Source: Cnuibacter physcomitrellae
GTDB lineage: Bacteria; Actinomycetota; Actinomycetes; Actinomycetales; Microbacteriaceae
Length of the DNA: 64,000 bases
Assembly (NCBI RefSeq): GCF_014640535.1
Contig: NZ_BMHD01000001.1
Location: forward strand, 932,214-996,213
Reading direction: 5' to 3'
Below are positions 33,655-41,243 of the stretch, one piece after another. Under the pieces are notes generated by a model. It had not been told where the DNA came from. It saw only the letters and a program-made list of their open reading frames with translations, and made no database searches. The position numbers and the translations under genes are program-made. Every line of letters begins with the position of its first letter. The stretch's first letter is position 1.

Positions 33655-35310
33655 ATGACCGACTTCGTTCGCGCAGACGCGGCGCGGCTGACCAGCAGGA
33701 AGTACGACATCGTCGTGGTGGGGGGCGGCATCAACGGCGTCGCGATCGCGCGGGATGCGGCGCAGCGCGGCCTGAGCGTGGCCCTCGTGGAGCGGGGCGA
33801 CTTCGCCGTCGGCACCTCGTCGTGGAACAGCCGTCTGATCCACGGCGGCCTGCGGTACCTCGAGCACGGGGAGATCCCGCTGGTGTACGAGTCGCTGCAC
33901 GACCGGGAGTGCCTGCTGCGGATCGCTCCCCACCTGGTCGAGCCGCTCGCCTTCGTCGTGCCGCTGTACAAGCACAACCACCTCCCCGGATGGATGTTCC
34001 GGATCGGCATGATCCTCTACGACGTGCTCTCGTTCAACAAGTCCGTGCCGACGCACCGCGGACTGGGCCGCAAGCAGGTCGCCGCGGAGCTCCCCGGCCT
34101 CGACAAGCGCGGCCTCTCCGGCGCCGTGCACTACTACGACGGACAGGTCGAGTTCCCCGAGCGCCTCGTGCTGGAGACCGCCATCTCCGCGCAGCGCTGG
34201 GGTGCGGACGTCGCGAACTACGTGGAGGCCACCGGGATCACGCACGACGACTCCGGGGTGACGGGCGTCACCGCGCGCGACACCCTCACGGGCGAGGAGT
34301 TCACGATCTCCGCGTCCAGCGTCGTCAACGCGGCCGGTCCCTGGGTCGACCTCCTCGGCGAGGAGCTCGGCATGAAGCGGCAGATCGGCGGCACCACCGG
34401 CACGCACTTCGTCGTCGACCCCTTCCCCGGGGCGCCGGACTCCTGCATCTACTTCGAGGCGCGGGCCGACAACCGGCCGATCCTCGTCATCCCGTGGAAC
34501 GGCCGCTACCTCATCGGCACCACCGACGACCGCTTCGAGGGCGACGCCTCGACCGTCCGCGGCACCGACGCCGAGGTCGACTACCTCCTCCGGGAGACGA
34601 ACCTCCTGATCCCGGAGGCGAATCTCACCGCCGATGACATCCTGCTCACCTACACGGGCGTGCGGCCGCTGCCGTATCGGCCCGGTGTGAAGGCCGGGGC
34701 GATTCCGCGCAGCCACCTGATCCTGGCGGACGACCGCATCCACGGTCTCGTCACCATCGTCGGCGGGAAGCTCACCCCGCACCTCAGCCTCGGCCAGCAG
34801 ACCGTCGACAAGGTCGGCGAGGTGCTCGGCCGCCAGCTGCCGAAGTCGCGCACCGCCCGATCGCCCCTGCCCGGCGCGTACACCACGAAGTGGGCGGCCA
34901 AGTCGCTCGCCGCGTCGAAGCTGCGGGCGCGGCTGCCGTGGAGCGAGACGATCAACGAGCGCCTCGTCGACGTCTACGGCGGACTCGTGTCGGGCATCGT
35001 CGACGTCTACGAGAGCGACGAGCGGTACCGGGCGGTCTTCGGCGAGGGCCGCGGCGCCATCACGGCGGCCGAGGTCGTCTACGCGATCCGCTCGGAGGGT
35101 GCGCTGACGCTGGTGGACATCCTGCACCGCCGATCCATGGTGGGCCTCGAGCCCGCGATGGGGACGGACGTCGAGCGCCCGGTCGCGGAGCTCGCGGCGA
35201 CGATCGCGGGCTGGGACGAGGCACGCGTGGCGGCGGAGCTCGCGGCGCACCGGGAGTACATCACGCGCCTGCAGGGCGGCGTCCCGCATCCGCGTCTCGT
35301 CGACGCCTGA
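33655..35310 (+). CDS. glpD: FAD-dependent glycerol-3-phosphate dehydrogenase family protein
   Basis: A 551-residue flavoprotein. The Rossmann FAD motif is YDIVVVGGGINGVAIARDA (about 17-35). RGDFAVGTSSWNSRLIHGGLRYL is the family's substrate and FAD region, VVNAAGPWVD and VRPLPYRPGV lie in the middle, and GLVTIVGGKLTPHLSLG forms the C-terminal FAD loop before a helical domain. It oxidises glycerol-3-phosphate, or a longer polyol phosphate as in EryB, and passes electrons to quinone at the membrane. I start at the ATG at 33655, which follows GGAGAAAGAGA; upstream in-frame codons run across the operator. With the glycerol kinases it gives a glycerol to dihydroxyacetone phosphate route. Confidence 0.87.
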   Translation: MTDFVRADAARLTSRKYDIVVVGGGINGVAIARDAAQRGLSVALVERGDFAVGTSSWNSRLIHGGLRYLEHGEIPLVYESLHDRECLLRIAPHLVEPLAFVVPLYKHNHLPGWMFRIGMILYDVLSFNKSVPTHRGLGRKQVAAELPGLDKRGLSGAVHYYDGQVEFPERLVLETAISAQRWGADVANYVEATGITHDDSGVTGVTARDTLTGEEFTISASSVVNAAGPWVDLLGEELGMKRQIGGTTGTHFVVDPFPGAPDSCIYFEARADNRPILVIPWNGRYLIGTTDDRFEGDASTVRGTDAEVDYLLRETNLLIPEANLTADDILLTYTGVRPLPYRPGVKAGAIPRSHLILADDRIHGLVTIVGGKLTPHLSLGQQTVDKVGEVLGRQLPKSRTARSPLPGAYTTKWAAKSLAASKLRARLPWSETINERLVDVYGGLVSGIVDVYESDERYRAVFGEGRGAITAAEVVYAIRSEGALTLVDILHRRSMVGLEPAMGTDVERPVAELAATIAGWDEARVAAELAAHREYITRLQGGVPHPRLVDA

Positions 35311-35396
35311 GCCCGCGCGCCCGTCCTGCCCGGGGGCGCCGCGCCGCGCCGGCGGGCGCCGCGCCGCTCCGCTGGCGGGCGCTCCGCCGGCGGGGG

Positions 35397-35926
35397 GTGC
35401 GAGCACACCCGGAAGGCGCGGCTCGGCCAGCCGTGCAACCGCTCTCTCTGGGCGCACTCGCCACACGGGGCAGCGGCGTGCACACGGGGGCGTGTCGCTC
35501 AGGGCATCCGCACGCGAGCACACCCGCAAAGCGCGGACCCGACCGCCGTGCAACCGCTCTCTCCGGGTGCACTCGCCCCACGGGGCCGCGGCGTGCACGC
35601 GGCGGCGTGCCACTCAGGGCATCCACACGCGAGCACACCCGCAAAACGCGGACCCGACCGCCGTGCAACCGCTCTCTCCGGGTGCACTCGCCGCACAGGG
35701 CCGCGGCGTGTACGCGGCGGCGTGCCACTCAGGGCTTCCGCACGCGAGCACACCCGAAAGGCGCGGACCCGACCGCCGTGCAACCGCTCCCTCCGGGTGC
35801 ACTCGCCCCACGGGGCCGCGGCGTGCACGCGGCGGCGTGCCGCTCACGGCATCCGCACGCGAGCACACCCGGGAAACGCGGACGCGGCCGCCGTGCAACC
35901 GCTCTTCCCGGGCGCACTCGCGCCCT
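35397..35926. repeat. 115-bp tandem repeat array, about 4.6 copies
   Basis: The word CCGTGCAACCGCTC recurs at 35431, 35546, 35661, 35776 and 35891, an exact 115-bp period. The last 34 bases of a unit precede the first copy and about 36 bases of a fifth unit end the array. Copies differ by a handful of substitutions and no indels. Each unit has three TGCAC cores (CCGTGCAAC, GGGTGCACTC, GCGTGCACGC; the second is followed in two copies by CGCCCCACGGGGCC). The period is not a multiple of three, so open frames shift at each unit and none looks like a protein. With 35311-35396, which is GC-rich with short GGCGGGCGC repeats, it fills the whole 653-bp gap between glpD and the phosphoesterase. Confidence 0.85.
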
Positions 35927-35963
35927 GATGCACGGGCAGGACGCGTGGGGGCAGACTGGGCGG

Positions 35964-36494
35964 GTGAGCTCTCGCGTCGTCGTGCTGTCCGACACCCACC
36001 TGCCGACGCGGGCGAAGGTGCTTCCGGACATGCTCCTCGCGGCGATCGGCGAGGCGGACGTCGTCATGCACGCCGGCGACTGGGTCGACGTCGCGACCCT
36101 CGACCTGCTCGAGGCGCGGAGTCGTCGGCTCGTCGGCGTGTGGGGCAACAACGACCCCGCGCCCCTGCGTGACCGGCTCCCCGAGGTGGCGCGGACCACG
36201 ATCGAGGGCGTGCGCTTCGCCATGGTGCACGAGACCGGTGCGGCGTCGGGGCGCGAGAGGCGGATGGATGCGCTCCACGCCGACGACGCGGACGTGCTGG
36301 TCTTCGGGCACAGCCACATCCCGTGGGACACCGTCACGCCACGCGGCCTCCGCCTGCTCAACCCGGGATCGCCGACGGACCGCCGACGACAGCCGGTGGG
36401 CACGTTCCTCTCGCTTGACGTCTCGGGCGGGCGCCTCGCCGACGTGCGACTCGTGCCCGTGCCGTCGGTGGCGGGACTGTCGCGTCCTGTGTGA
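35964..36494 (+). CDS. YfcE-type metallophosphoesterase
   Basis: A 176-residue calcineurin-like phosphodiesterase. Metal ligands are visible in order: VLSDTHLP, MHAGDWVD (a D-W variant of GDxxD), WGNNDPAP, MVHETG and FGHSHIPW, close to the YfcE/MJ0936 group of broad phosphodiesterases. The start is the GTG at 35964, beginning just past the tandem repeat array; earlier in-frame sequence is the repeat itself. I see no strong ribosome site, so translation may be leaderless or weak. The physiological substrate is unknown. Confidence 0.85.
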   Translation: MSSRVVVLSDTHLPTRAKVLPDMLLAAIGEADVVMHAGDWVDVATLDLLEARSRRLVGVWGNNDPAPLRDRLPEVARTTIEGVRFAMVHETGAASGRERRMDALHADDADVLVFGHSHIPWDTVTPRGLRLLNPGSPTDRRRQPVGTFLSLDVSGGRLADVRLVPVPSVAGLSRPV

Positions 36495-36578
36495 CCTCTC
36501 GCCACGTCGTGGGGCGCGCAGGACGTCATCTAGGCAGCGAGACCGCACGGTGCTCGCCGCACGGCAGAGCGCCGGACG

Positions 36579-36800
36579 TCAGCGCCTCTTCAGCGTGACG
36601 CCGTAGATCGACGAGGCCGTGAGCAGAGCGAACAGCGGGAGCACGACGGCGGCCCCGGCCGTGACGTCGGGCAGGAACAGCAGCACCGCGATCGACACCA
36701 CGAGCAGCAGCGTGAGGGCGAGCTGCGCCCACATCAGCCACGGATGCCGCAGCTCGGCCGCCGTCCCGTCGTCGTACTCCTCGTCCTCCACGCCGCCCAC
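36579..36800 (-). CDS. Small two-helix membrane protein
   Basis: A protein of about 73 residues. The acidic N-terminus GGVEDEEYDDGTAAELRHP precedes two hydrophobic helices (WAQLALTLLLVVSIAVLLFL and AAVVLPLFALLTASSIYGV) and a basic C-terminus KRR. The GTG start at 36800 has GGGAGGG 5-6 bases upstream, which makes it credible despite its size. It diverges from another small membrane protein at 36841 with only a 40-bp gap. No function is suggested. Confidence 0.6.
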   Translation of the reverse strand: MGGVEDEEYDDGTAAELRHPWLMWAQLALTLLLVVSIAVLLFLPDVTAGAAVVLPLFALLTASSIYGVTLKRR

Positions 36801-36840
36801 ACTATCCCTCCCGGCGTCCGGACCACCGTAGGCTCGGAGC

Positions 36841-37116
36841 ATGGACGACCGGGAGATGGACGGGATCGAGCTCGTCGGCGGCATCCTCATGGTGCTCGCC
36901 AGCGCCGCCGTCGTGTACGGATCGCGCAACAACTCGAGCATCGGCGTCATCCTCGGCTGCCTCGGGATCGCGGGCGGCATCGCGATGATCGTCGTGCGCT
37001 TCCGGCGCACGTCCCGGCGTCGTGCCGTCATTGCCGCGGGTGCGGGTGCGGGCGGGGTTGCGGATTTGGGATCCGGCGCCGCTCGCGCGGATCAGACCCC
37101 GAACGGATCGGTGTAG
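36841..37116 (+). CDS. Small membrane protein, hypothetical
   Basis: A 91-residue protein with two hydrophobic helices (ELVGGILMVLASAAVVYGS and SIGVILGCLGIAGGIAMIVV), then a basic stretch RFRRTSRRR and an Ala/Gly-rich tail. The ribosome site is poor (GGAG directly against the ATG). The last 25 bp overlap the end of the opposite-strand DUF2510 gene. The clean membrane pattern supports a real gene, but this is one of the weaker calls. Confidence 0.5.
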   Translation: MDDREMDGIELVGGILMVLASAAVVYGSRNNSSIGVILGCLGIAGGIAMIVVRFRRTSRRRAVIAAGAGAGGVADLGSGAARADQTPNGSV

Positions 37117-37961
37117 ACCGCGCCCTGGGTGGAGACGTACGCCGTCCACGCCACGCCGTCGTGCCAGCGGTGCTCGAAGCGACCGCTGTAGTCGGGCCAC
37201 CACGCCCCCGCCGGCGGCTGCGGCTGCGGTTGCTGGGGCTGGGGCTGGGGCTGGGGCTGCTGAGCGTAGTCTCGGGACTGCTGCTCGTACGACGGCTGTT
37301 CCGCATGCACCTGGGACTGGTGGTCGTATGCCTGCGGTCGCTGCGCGGCGGGCTGCGGCTCCTGCGCGTGCGACGCGCTCGTCGAGGCCGCGGCCTGCTC
37401 GAGTGGCTCGGCCTCGGCCGGGTGACCGGTGCCGGAGGGCGCTTCCTCCTCGAAGAGGGACTCGACCCACTCCGCCGTGCGGTCGGCGTCGACGGGCTGA
37501 TCGGAGTCGACGACCGGATCAGGACCGGACACCGGCGCGGGCGCAGAGGCAGACCCGACCGCTGGCCCAGGCTCGACCGCCGGCTCGGGCTGGACCGCCG
37601 ACTCAGGCTCGACCGCCGACTCAGGCTCGACCGCCGACTCAGGCTCGACCCCCGACTCAGGCTCGACCGCAGGCTCGGGAGCGGACGCCGGCGCAGAATC
37701 GGGCTCGACCGCTGTCTCGGGCTCGACCTCGGGCTCCGTGCCCGATTCGGGTGCGGGCTCCTGGGTGAGCTCGGGCGCATGCTCCGGCTCGACACGCGGC
37801 TCCGGTGCCTCCGGCTCGGGCTCGGGCTCGGGCACGAGGCCCAGGATCATCGGCTCGGCGTCGCCCACGTGCTCGCGCGCCGAACGCGGCTGGGGCAGGA
37901 CGAACTCCGACGGCGTCGCCGTCGGCAGAGGATCGGCGCCAGCGCCGCGGGCATCACCCAT
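37092..37961 (-). CDS. Glu/Pro-repeat protein with C-terminal DUF2510
   Basis: A protein of about 289 residues. It has an acidic low-complexity region (about 50-165) with PEPEPEAPEP and six or so EPESAV-type hexapeptides, then a Gln/Pro/Tyr-rich region ending QPQPQPQQPQPQ. The C-terminal DUF2510 motif is GAWWPDYSGRFEHRWHDGVAWTAYV, normally followed by membrane helices in actinobacteria but here at the very end. I take the ATG at 37961; a GATAAT -10-like element about 8 bases upstream suggests a nearly leaderless transcript. The function is unknown; DUF2510 proteins are usually envelope-associated. Confidence 0.7.
   Translation of the reverse strand: MGDARGAGADPLPTATPSEFVLPQPRSAREHVGDAEPMILGLVPEPEPEPEAPEPRVEPEHAPELTQEPAPESGTEPEVEPETAVEPDSAPASAPEPAVEPESGVEPESAVEPESAVEPESAVQPEPAVEPGPAVGSASAPAPVSGPDPVVDSDQPVDADRTAEWVESLFEEEAPSGTGHPAEAEPLEQAAASTSASHAQEPQPAAQRPQAYDHQSQVHAEQPSYEQQSRDYAQQPQPQPQPQQPQPQPPAGAWWPDYSGRFEHRWHDGVAWTAYVSTQGAVYTDPFGV
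37571..37678. repeat. 18-bp coding repeat (EPESAV hexapeptides)
   Basis: The unit GACTCAGGCTCGACCGCC is repeated about five to six times with small changes inside the DUF2510 gene. Multiples of 18 bp keep frame, so copy number can change without breaking the protein. Confidence 0.75.
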
Positions 37962-38241
37962 GCACGGGACATTATCATCGGCGCCCGTGAGGACACAGGC
38001 CCCCACATCCGCGCGGCCGCATCCGCATCCGTCGCGCAGCCGCAGCCGCAGCCGGAGCGCAGCCGCAGCCGTCGCGCAGCCGCCGCCGAGGCCGCAGCGC
38101 ATCCGCATCCGCATCCGACCCCACCGCCCGTATTCAGGACCGGCGCCCGGGTTCAGGACGGATCGTCCTGAGAACGGGCGATCCCGGGCGGATGTCCTGA
38201 GAACGGACGAGCGCGGGAGCCGGACGGGGCGACGGGAGGCG
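37962..38241. other. Gene-free low-complexity stretch with a degenerate hairpin
   Basis: The 280 bp between the DUF2510 gene and the tRNA are rich in GCATCCGCA and CGCAGCCGCAG words. Near 38132-38203, TTCAGGACCGG and TTCAGGACGG on one side face CGTCCTGAGAACGG and TGTCCTGAGAACGG; TCAGGACG-GAT-CGTCCTGA is a perfect 8-bp hairpin. I see no convincing gene. Confidence 0.5.
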
Positions 38242-38315
38242 TGCCCCCACTGGGATTCGAACCCAGACTGAGACGATTTTAAGTCGGCTGCCTCTGCCGA
38301 TTGGGCTATGGGGGC
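38242..38315 (-). tRNA. tRNA with UAA anticodon (reads UUA, Leu), short variable arm
   Basis: A 74-nt cloverleaf. The acceptor arms GCCCCCA/TGGGGGC pair fully, and the T arm is CTGGG-TTCGAAT-CCCAG. The D arm is GCC...GGC. The anticodon loop CTTAAAA gives UAA at 34-36, with U33 and A37 in place. The variable arm is only about five bases, unlike the long arm expected of a leucine tRNA. The anticodon stem has one C-U mismatch. No CCA is encoded. UUA codons should be very rare in such GC-rich DNA. Confidence 0.85.
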
Positions 38316-38411
38316 GCGTGACGATCGTAGCCGCCGCAACCGTGGGGAACGACGAAGCCGCCGCGACGGTGCGCGGCGGCTTCGGTCGGATGCGGTGCGG
38401 GACCGCGCGGA

Positions 38412-39950
38412 CTACTCCGACTTCGGAGTGGTCTTGCGCGGAGCGCGGGCACGGGGTGCGCGCGCAGGCTTCTCCGCGCCCTCGGCCGGAGCAGCAGCGG
38501 CAGCAGCCGGCGCAGCAGCCGCCGCGGTCGCCTCAGGAGCGGGCGACGACGCGGGGGCGCCGACGAGCGCGGGCTCCTTCTTCGCGGGCTCGACTGCAGG
38601 CGCCGCCGGGGCGGGCGCGGCGGCGGGAGCCGCCGGACGCGGGCGCGCGGCGAACGTCTCGAACGCGACACGCGGGTGCTCCCGCGCCTCGAGCGAGACG
38701 ATGTCGCGGCCGAGGAAGAAGTTGTTCACCCAACCCCAGATGACGCGGAGCTTGCGCTCCCACGACGGCATCGCCAGGCCGTGGTAGCCGCGGTGTGCGA
38801 ACCAGGCCAGCAGGCCCTTCAGCGCGATCTTGCCCGACTGGAACACGCCGATCCCGAGGCCGAGGCCGGCCACCGCACCGAGGTTCTTGTGGAAGTAGTC
38901 GTGCACCTTCTCGCCGCGCAGCGTCGCCACGAGGTTCTTCGCGAGGGTCTTGCCCTGACGCACCGCGTGCTGGGCGTTGGGCACGCAGAAGCCGCCCACT
39001 CCCCCGCCGGTGAGGTCGGGCACAGCCGCGACGTCGCCGCAGCCCCAGGCGCCCTCGACGATGCCGTCGTCGCCCTCGACCCGGAGGTCGGCGCGCACCC
39101 GCAGGCGCCCCCGCTCCTCGATGGGGAGGTCGCTGTTCTTGACGTCGGGGGTGGCCATGACGCCGGCGGTCCAGATGATGGTGCCCGCGGCGAACGACTC
39201 GCCCGTCGACAGCTCGATCACGCCGTCGACCGCCGACTTCAGCTGCGTGTCGAGGTGGACCTGCGCACCGCGCTCGGCGAGGTTCTTGAGCACCCAGTGG
39301 CTCGTCGGCAGGCTGACCTCGGGCATGATCCGCCCCATCGCCTCGATGAGGTGGAAGTGGGTCTCCTCGAACGAGAGCTCGGGGTACTTCTGCAGCAGCG
39401 CCGATGCGAACGAGCGCAGCTCGGCGAACACCTCGATGCCGGCGAACCCGCCGCCGACCACGACGACCGTGAGCAGGCGCTCGCGCTCGGGGCCGGGGGG
39501 AAGCACGGCGGCCTTGTCGAAGTTCGTGAGGATCTGGTCACGGATCGCCGTGGCCTCCTCGATCGTCTTGAGACCGATCGCGTTGTCGGCGACACCGGGG
39601 ATCGGGAACGTGCGCGAGACGGCGCCGGCCGTGACCACGATGATGTCGTACGACTCCTCCCAGGCCTCACCGGCGTTGGGGGTGATCGTCGCGGTCTTGG
39701 ACGCGTGGTCGATCTTCGTGACCTTCGCCGCGAGGACGCGGGTCGACTTGAGGTGACGACGCAGGCTCACGACCGCGTGGCGCGGCTCGATGGAGCCCGC
39801 AGCCACCTCCGGCAGGAACGGCTGGTACGTCATGTAGGGCAGCGGGTCGACCACGGTGACCTCGGCCTCGCCCTTGCGCAGCCACTTCTCGAGCTTCCAC
39901 GCGGTGTAGAACCCGGCGTAGCCGCCGCCGACAATGAGGATCTTGGGCAC
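38412..39950 (-). CDS. ndh: Type II NADH dehydrogenase
   Basis: A 512-residue membrane-associated flavoprotein that passes electrons from NADH to quinone without proton pumping. The FAD motif is ILIVGGGYAGFYTAWKLEK at the N-terminus. The NADH motif is VVVVGGGFAGIEVFAEL near residue 165, and GAWGCGDVAAVPD is the second FAD block. LRVIWGWVNNFFLGRDIVSLE is a C-terminal amphipathic membrane-binding segment. An unusual Ala/Pro/Lys-rich tail of about 75 residues follows (about 438-512), absent from shorter homologues. The ATG lies just after the S8 protease gene, with a 42-bp gap. Confidence 0.9.
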   Translation of the reverse strand: MPKILIVGGGYAGFYTAWKLEKWLRKGEAEVTVVDPLPYMTYQPFLPEVAAGSIEPRHAVVSLRRHLKSTRVLAAKVTKIDHASKTATITPNAGEAWEESYDIIVVTAGAVSRTFPIPGVADNAIGLKTIEEATAIRDQILTNFDKAAVLPPGPERERLLTVVVVGGGFAGIEVFAELRSFASALLQKYPELSFEETHFHLIEAMGRIMPEVSLPTSHWVLKNLAERGAQVHLDTQLKSAVDGVIELSTGESFAAGTIIWTAGVMATPDVKNSDLPIEERGRLRVRADLRVEGDDGIVEGAWGCGDVAAVPDLTGGGVGGFCVPNAQHAVRQGKTLAKNLVATLRGEKVHDYFHKNLGAVAGLGLGIGVFQSGKIALKGLLAWFAHRGYHGLAMPSWERKLRVIWGWVNNFFLGRDIVSLEAREHPRVAFETFAARPRPAAPAAAPAPAAPAVEPAKKEPALVGAPASSPAPEATAAAAAPAAAAAAPAEGAEKPARAPRARAPRKTTPKSE

Positions 39951-39992
39951 AGTAAGAAACTCTCCTCGATAGGGGTGCGCGCACCCGCCAAT

Positions 39993-41243
39993 CTACTCCT
40001 TGCGCTGGAGCACCCTGAGCCGCGCGCGCAGACCGACCACGAGCACGACGAGCGACGCCGCCAGTCCGATGAGCAGGGCGACGGGCCCAGCCCACAGAGA
40101 AAAAGAGTACACGTCGAACGAACCGGCCGTGGCGGGGCGCCGCGGCGCGGCCTCCGCCGTCGACTCGGGCGCGGGGATCACGATGTCGAACAGGGTCGAG
40201 GCTCCGGACGCCGGACGGTACGTCGCGATCCAGTCGGAGAGCGACCCCAGGGGGTTGGCCTCGACGTGTGGGACGGCGGCCGTGACCGCGGCGGCGGCGT
40301 CGATCAGGCCGTAGCCGTAGATCGGCCCGGGGACGGGATCGCCCTTCGGATCGGCGGTCGCGATGAGCCGGTTGACGACGTCGTCGGCGTCGAGGTCCGG
40401 ATGCGCGGACCGCACGAGAGCGGCGAGCCCGCTCACGATCGGCGCCGCTCCGCTCGTCCCGCTCCAGACGCGTGGAGACCCGTCCGGGTCGACGGCGATG
40501 AGCCGCTCGCTCGGGGCCGAGACCGCGATGGTCGTCCCCTGCGAGGACGCGTCCTGGCTCGCCGTCCCGTCGCGGTCGACGCCGGCGACGGCCACCACTC
40601 CGGGGATGGTCGCCGGAGCGCCCACCTCCTCGGTCCCGGTCCCCCGGTTGCCCGCCGCCGCGACGATGACGACGTCGTGGTCGAAGGCGTACGAGAAGGC
40701 GTCGTCCCAGCTCTGCGGCCAGTCGAGGCTGTTCCGCGTGAGCGAGAGGTTGATGACGTCGGCGCCGTGGTCGACGGCCCAGCGCACGGCGTCGGCGATC
40801 TGGCCGTCGGATCCCACCGCCCCCTCGCCGAGCTCGACGGAGACGGTGAGGATCGAGGCCTCGGGGGCGACCCCCATGACCCCGTTCGACCCTCCGGTGC
40901 CGCGGCCCGCGATGAGCTCGGCCACCGCGGTGCCGTGCCAGCTCTCGTCGCCGACGGGGGTCTGCCCGTCGGCGCTGCCGAGGCCCGAGAGGTCGGTGCC
41001 GCCGACGACCGCGCCGGCGAGGTCGGGCACGGAGCCGTCCACCCCGGTGTCGATGACCGCGACGGTGACGCCGGCGCCCCGCGTGGTCTTCCACGCGTCG
41101 GTGAAGCCGTAGTCGGCCAGCCAGTACTCGAGCGATCGGACCTCGTCGGCCTGCGCGACGGGAAGGGCGCCGATCGGGCTCGCGGCGACCAGCACGGTCG
41201 TCGCCGCCGACCAGAGCGCGATGACCAGCCGGCGCCGCGACAT
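39993..41243 (-). CDS. Secreted, membrane-anchored S8 subtilisin-like protease (mycosin-like)
   Basis: A 416-residue serine protease. A signal peptide covers about residues 1-32. The catalytic triad is visible: Asp in AVIDTGVD (about 65), His in SWHGTAVAEL (about 103) and Ser in WSGTSGAAP (about 264); the oxyanion Asn is in AAAGNRG (about 199). A C-terminal helix (GPVALLIGLAASLVVLVVGL) and basic tail anchor it, as in mycosins of type VII secretion, though no ESX gene is present here. The ATG overlaps the DUF501 stop by one base, so it is cotranscribed with the septation block. Confidence 0.88.
   Translation of the reverse strand: MSRRRLVIALWSAATTVLVAASPIGALPVAQADEVRSLEYWLADYGFTDAWKTTRGAGVTVAVIDTGVDGSVPDLAGAVVGGTDLSGLGSADGQTPVGDESWHGTAVAELIAGRGTGGSNGVMGVAPEASILTVSVELGEGAVGSDGQIADAVRWAVDHGADVINLSLTRNSLDWPQSWDDAFSYAFDHDVVIVAAAGNRGTGTEEVGAPATIPGVVAVAGVDRDGTASQDASSQGTTIAVSAPSERLIAVDPDGSPRVWSGTSGAAPIVSGLAALVRSAHPDLDADDVVNRLIATADPKGDPVPGPIYGYGLIDAAAAVTAAVPHVEANPLGSLSDWIATYRPASGASTLFDIVIPAPESTAEAAPRRPATAGSFDVYSFSLWAGPVALLIGLAASLVVLVVGLRARLRVLQRKE

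Noticed and set aside
35431-35926. Overlapping open frames on both strands of the repeat array
   Set aside because: They arise because the 115-bp unit has few stops. The frame shifts every unit, so the same DNA would encode three different peptides; there is no ribosome site or domain.
35397-35926. Possible CRISPR array
   Set aside because: The whole 115-bp unit is repeated, with no alternation of short repeats and unique spacers, and there are no cas genes.
38242-38315. tRNA-Lys
   Set aside because: The anticodon loop CTTAAAA gives UAA when U33 is aligned, not UUU or CUU.
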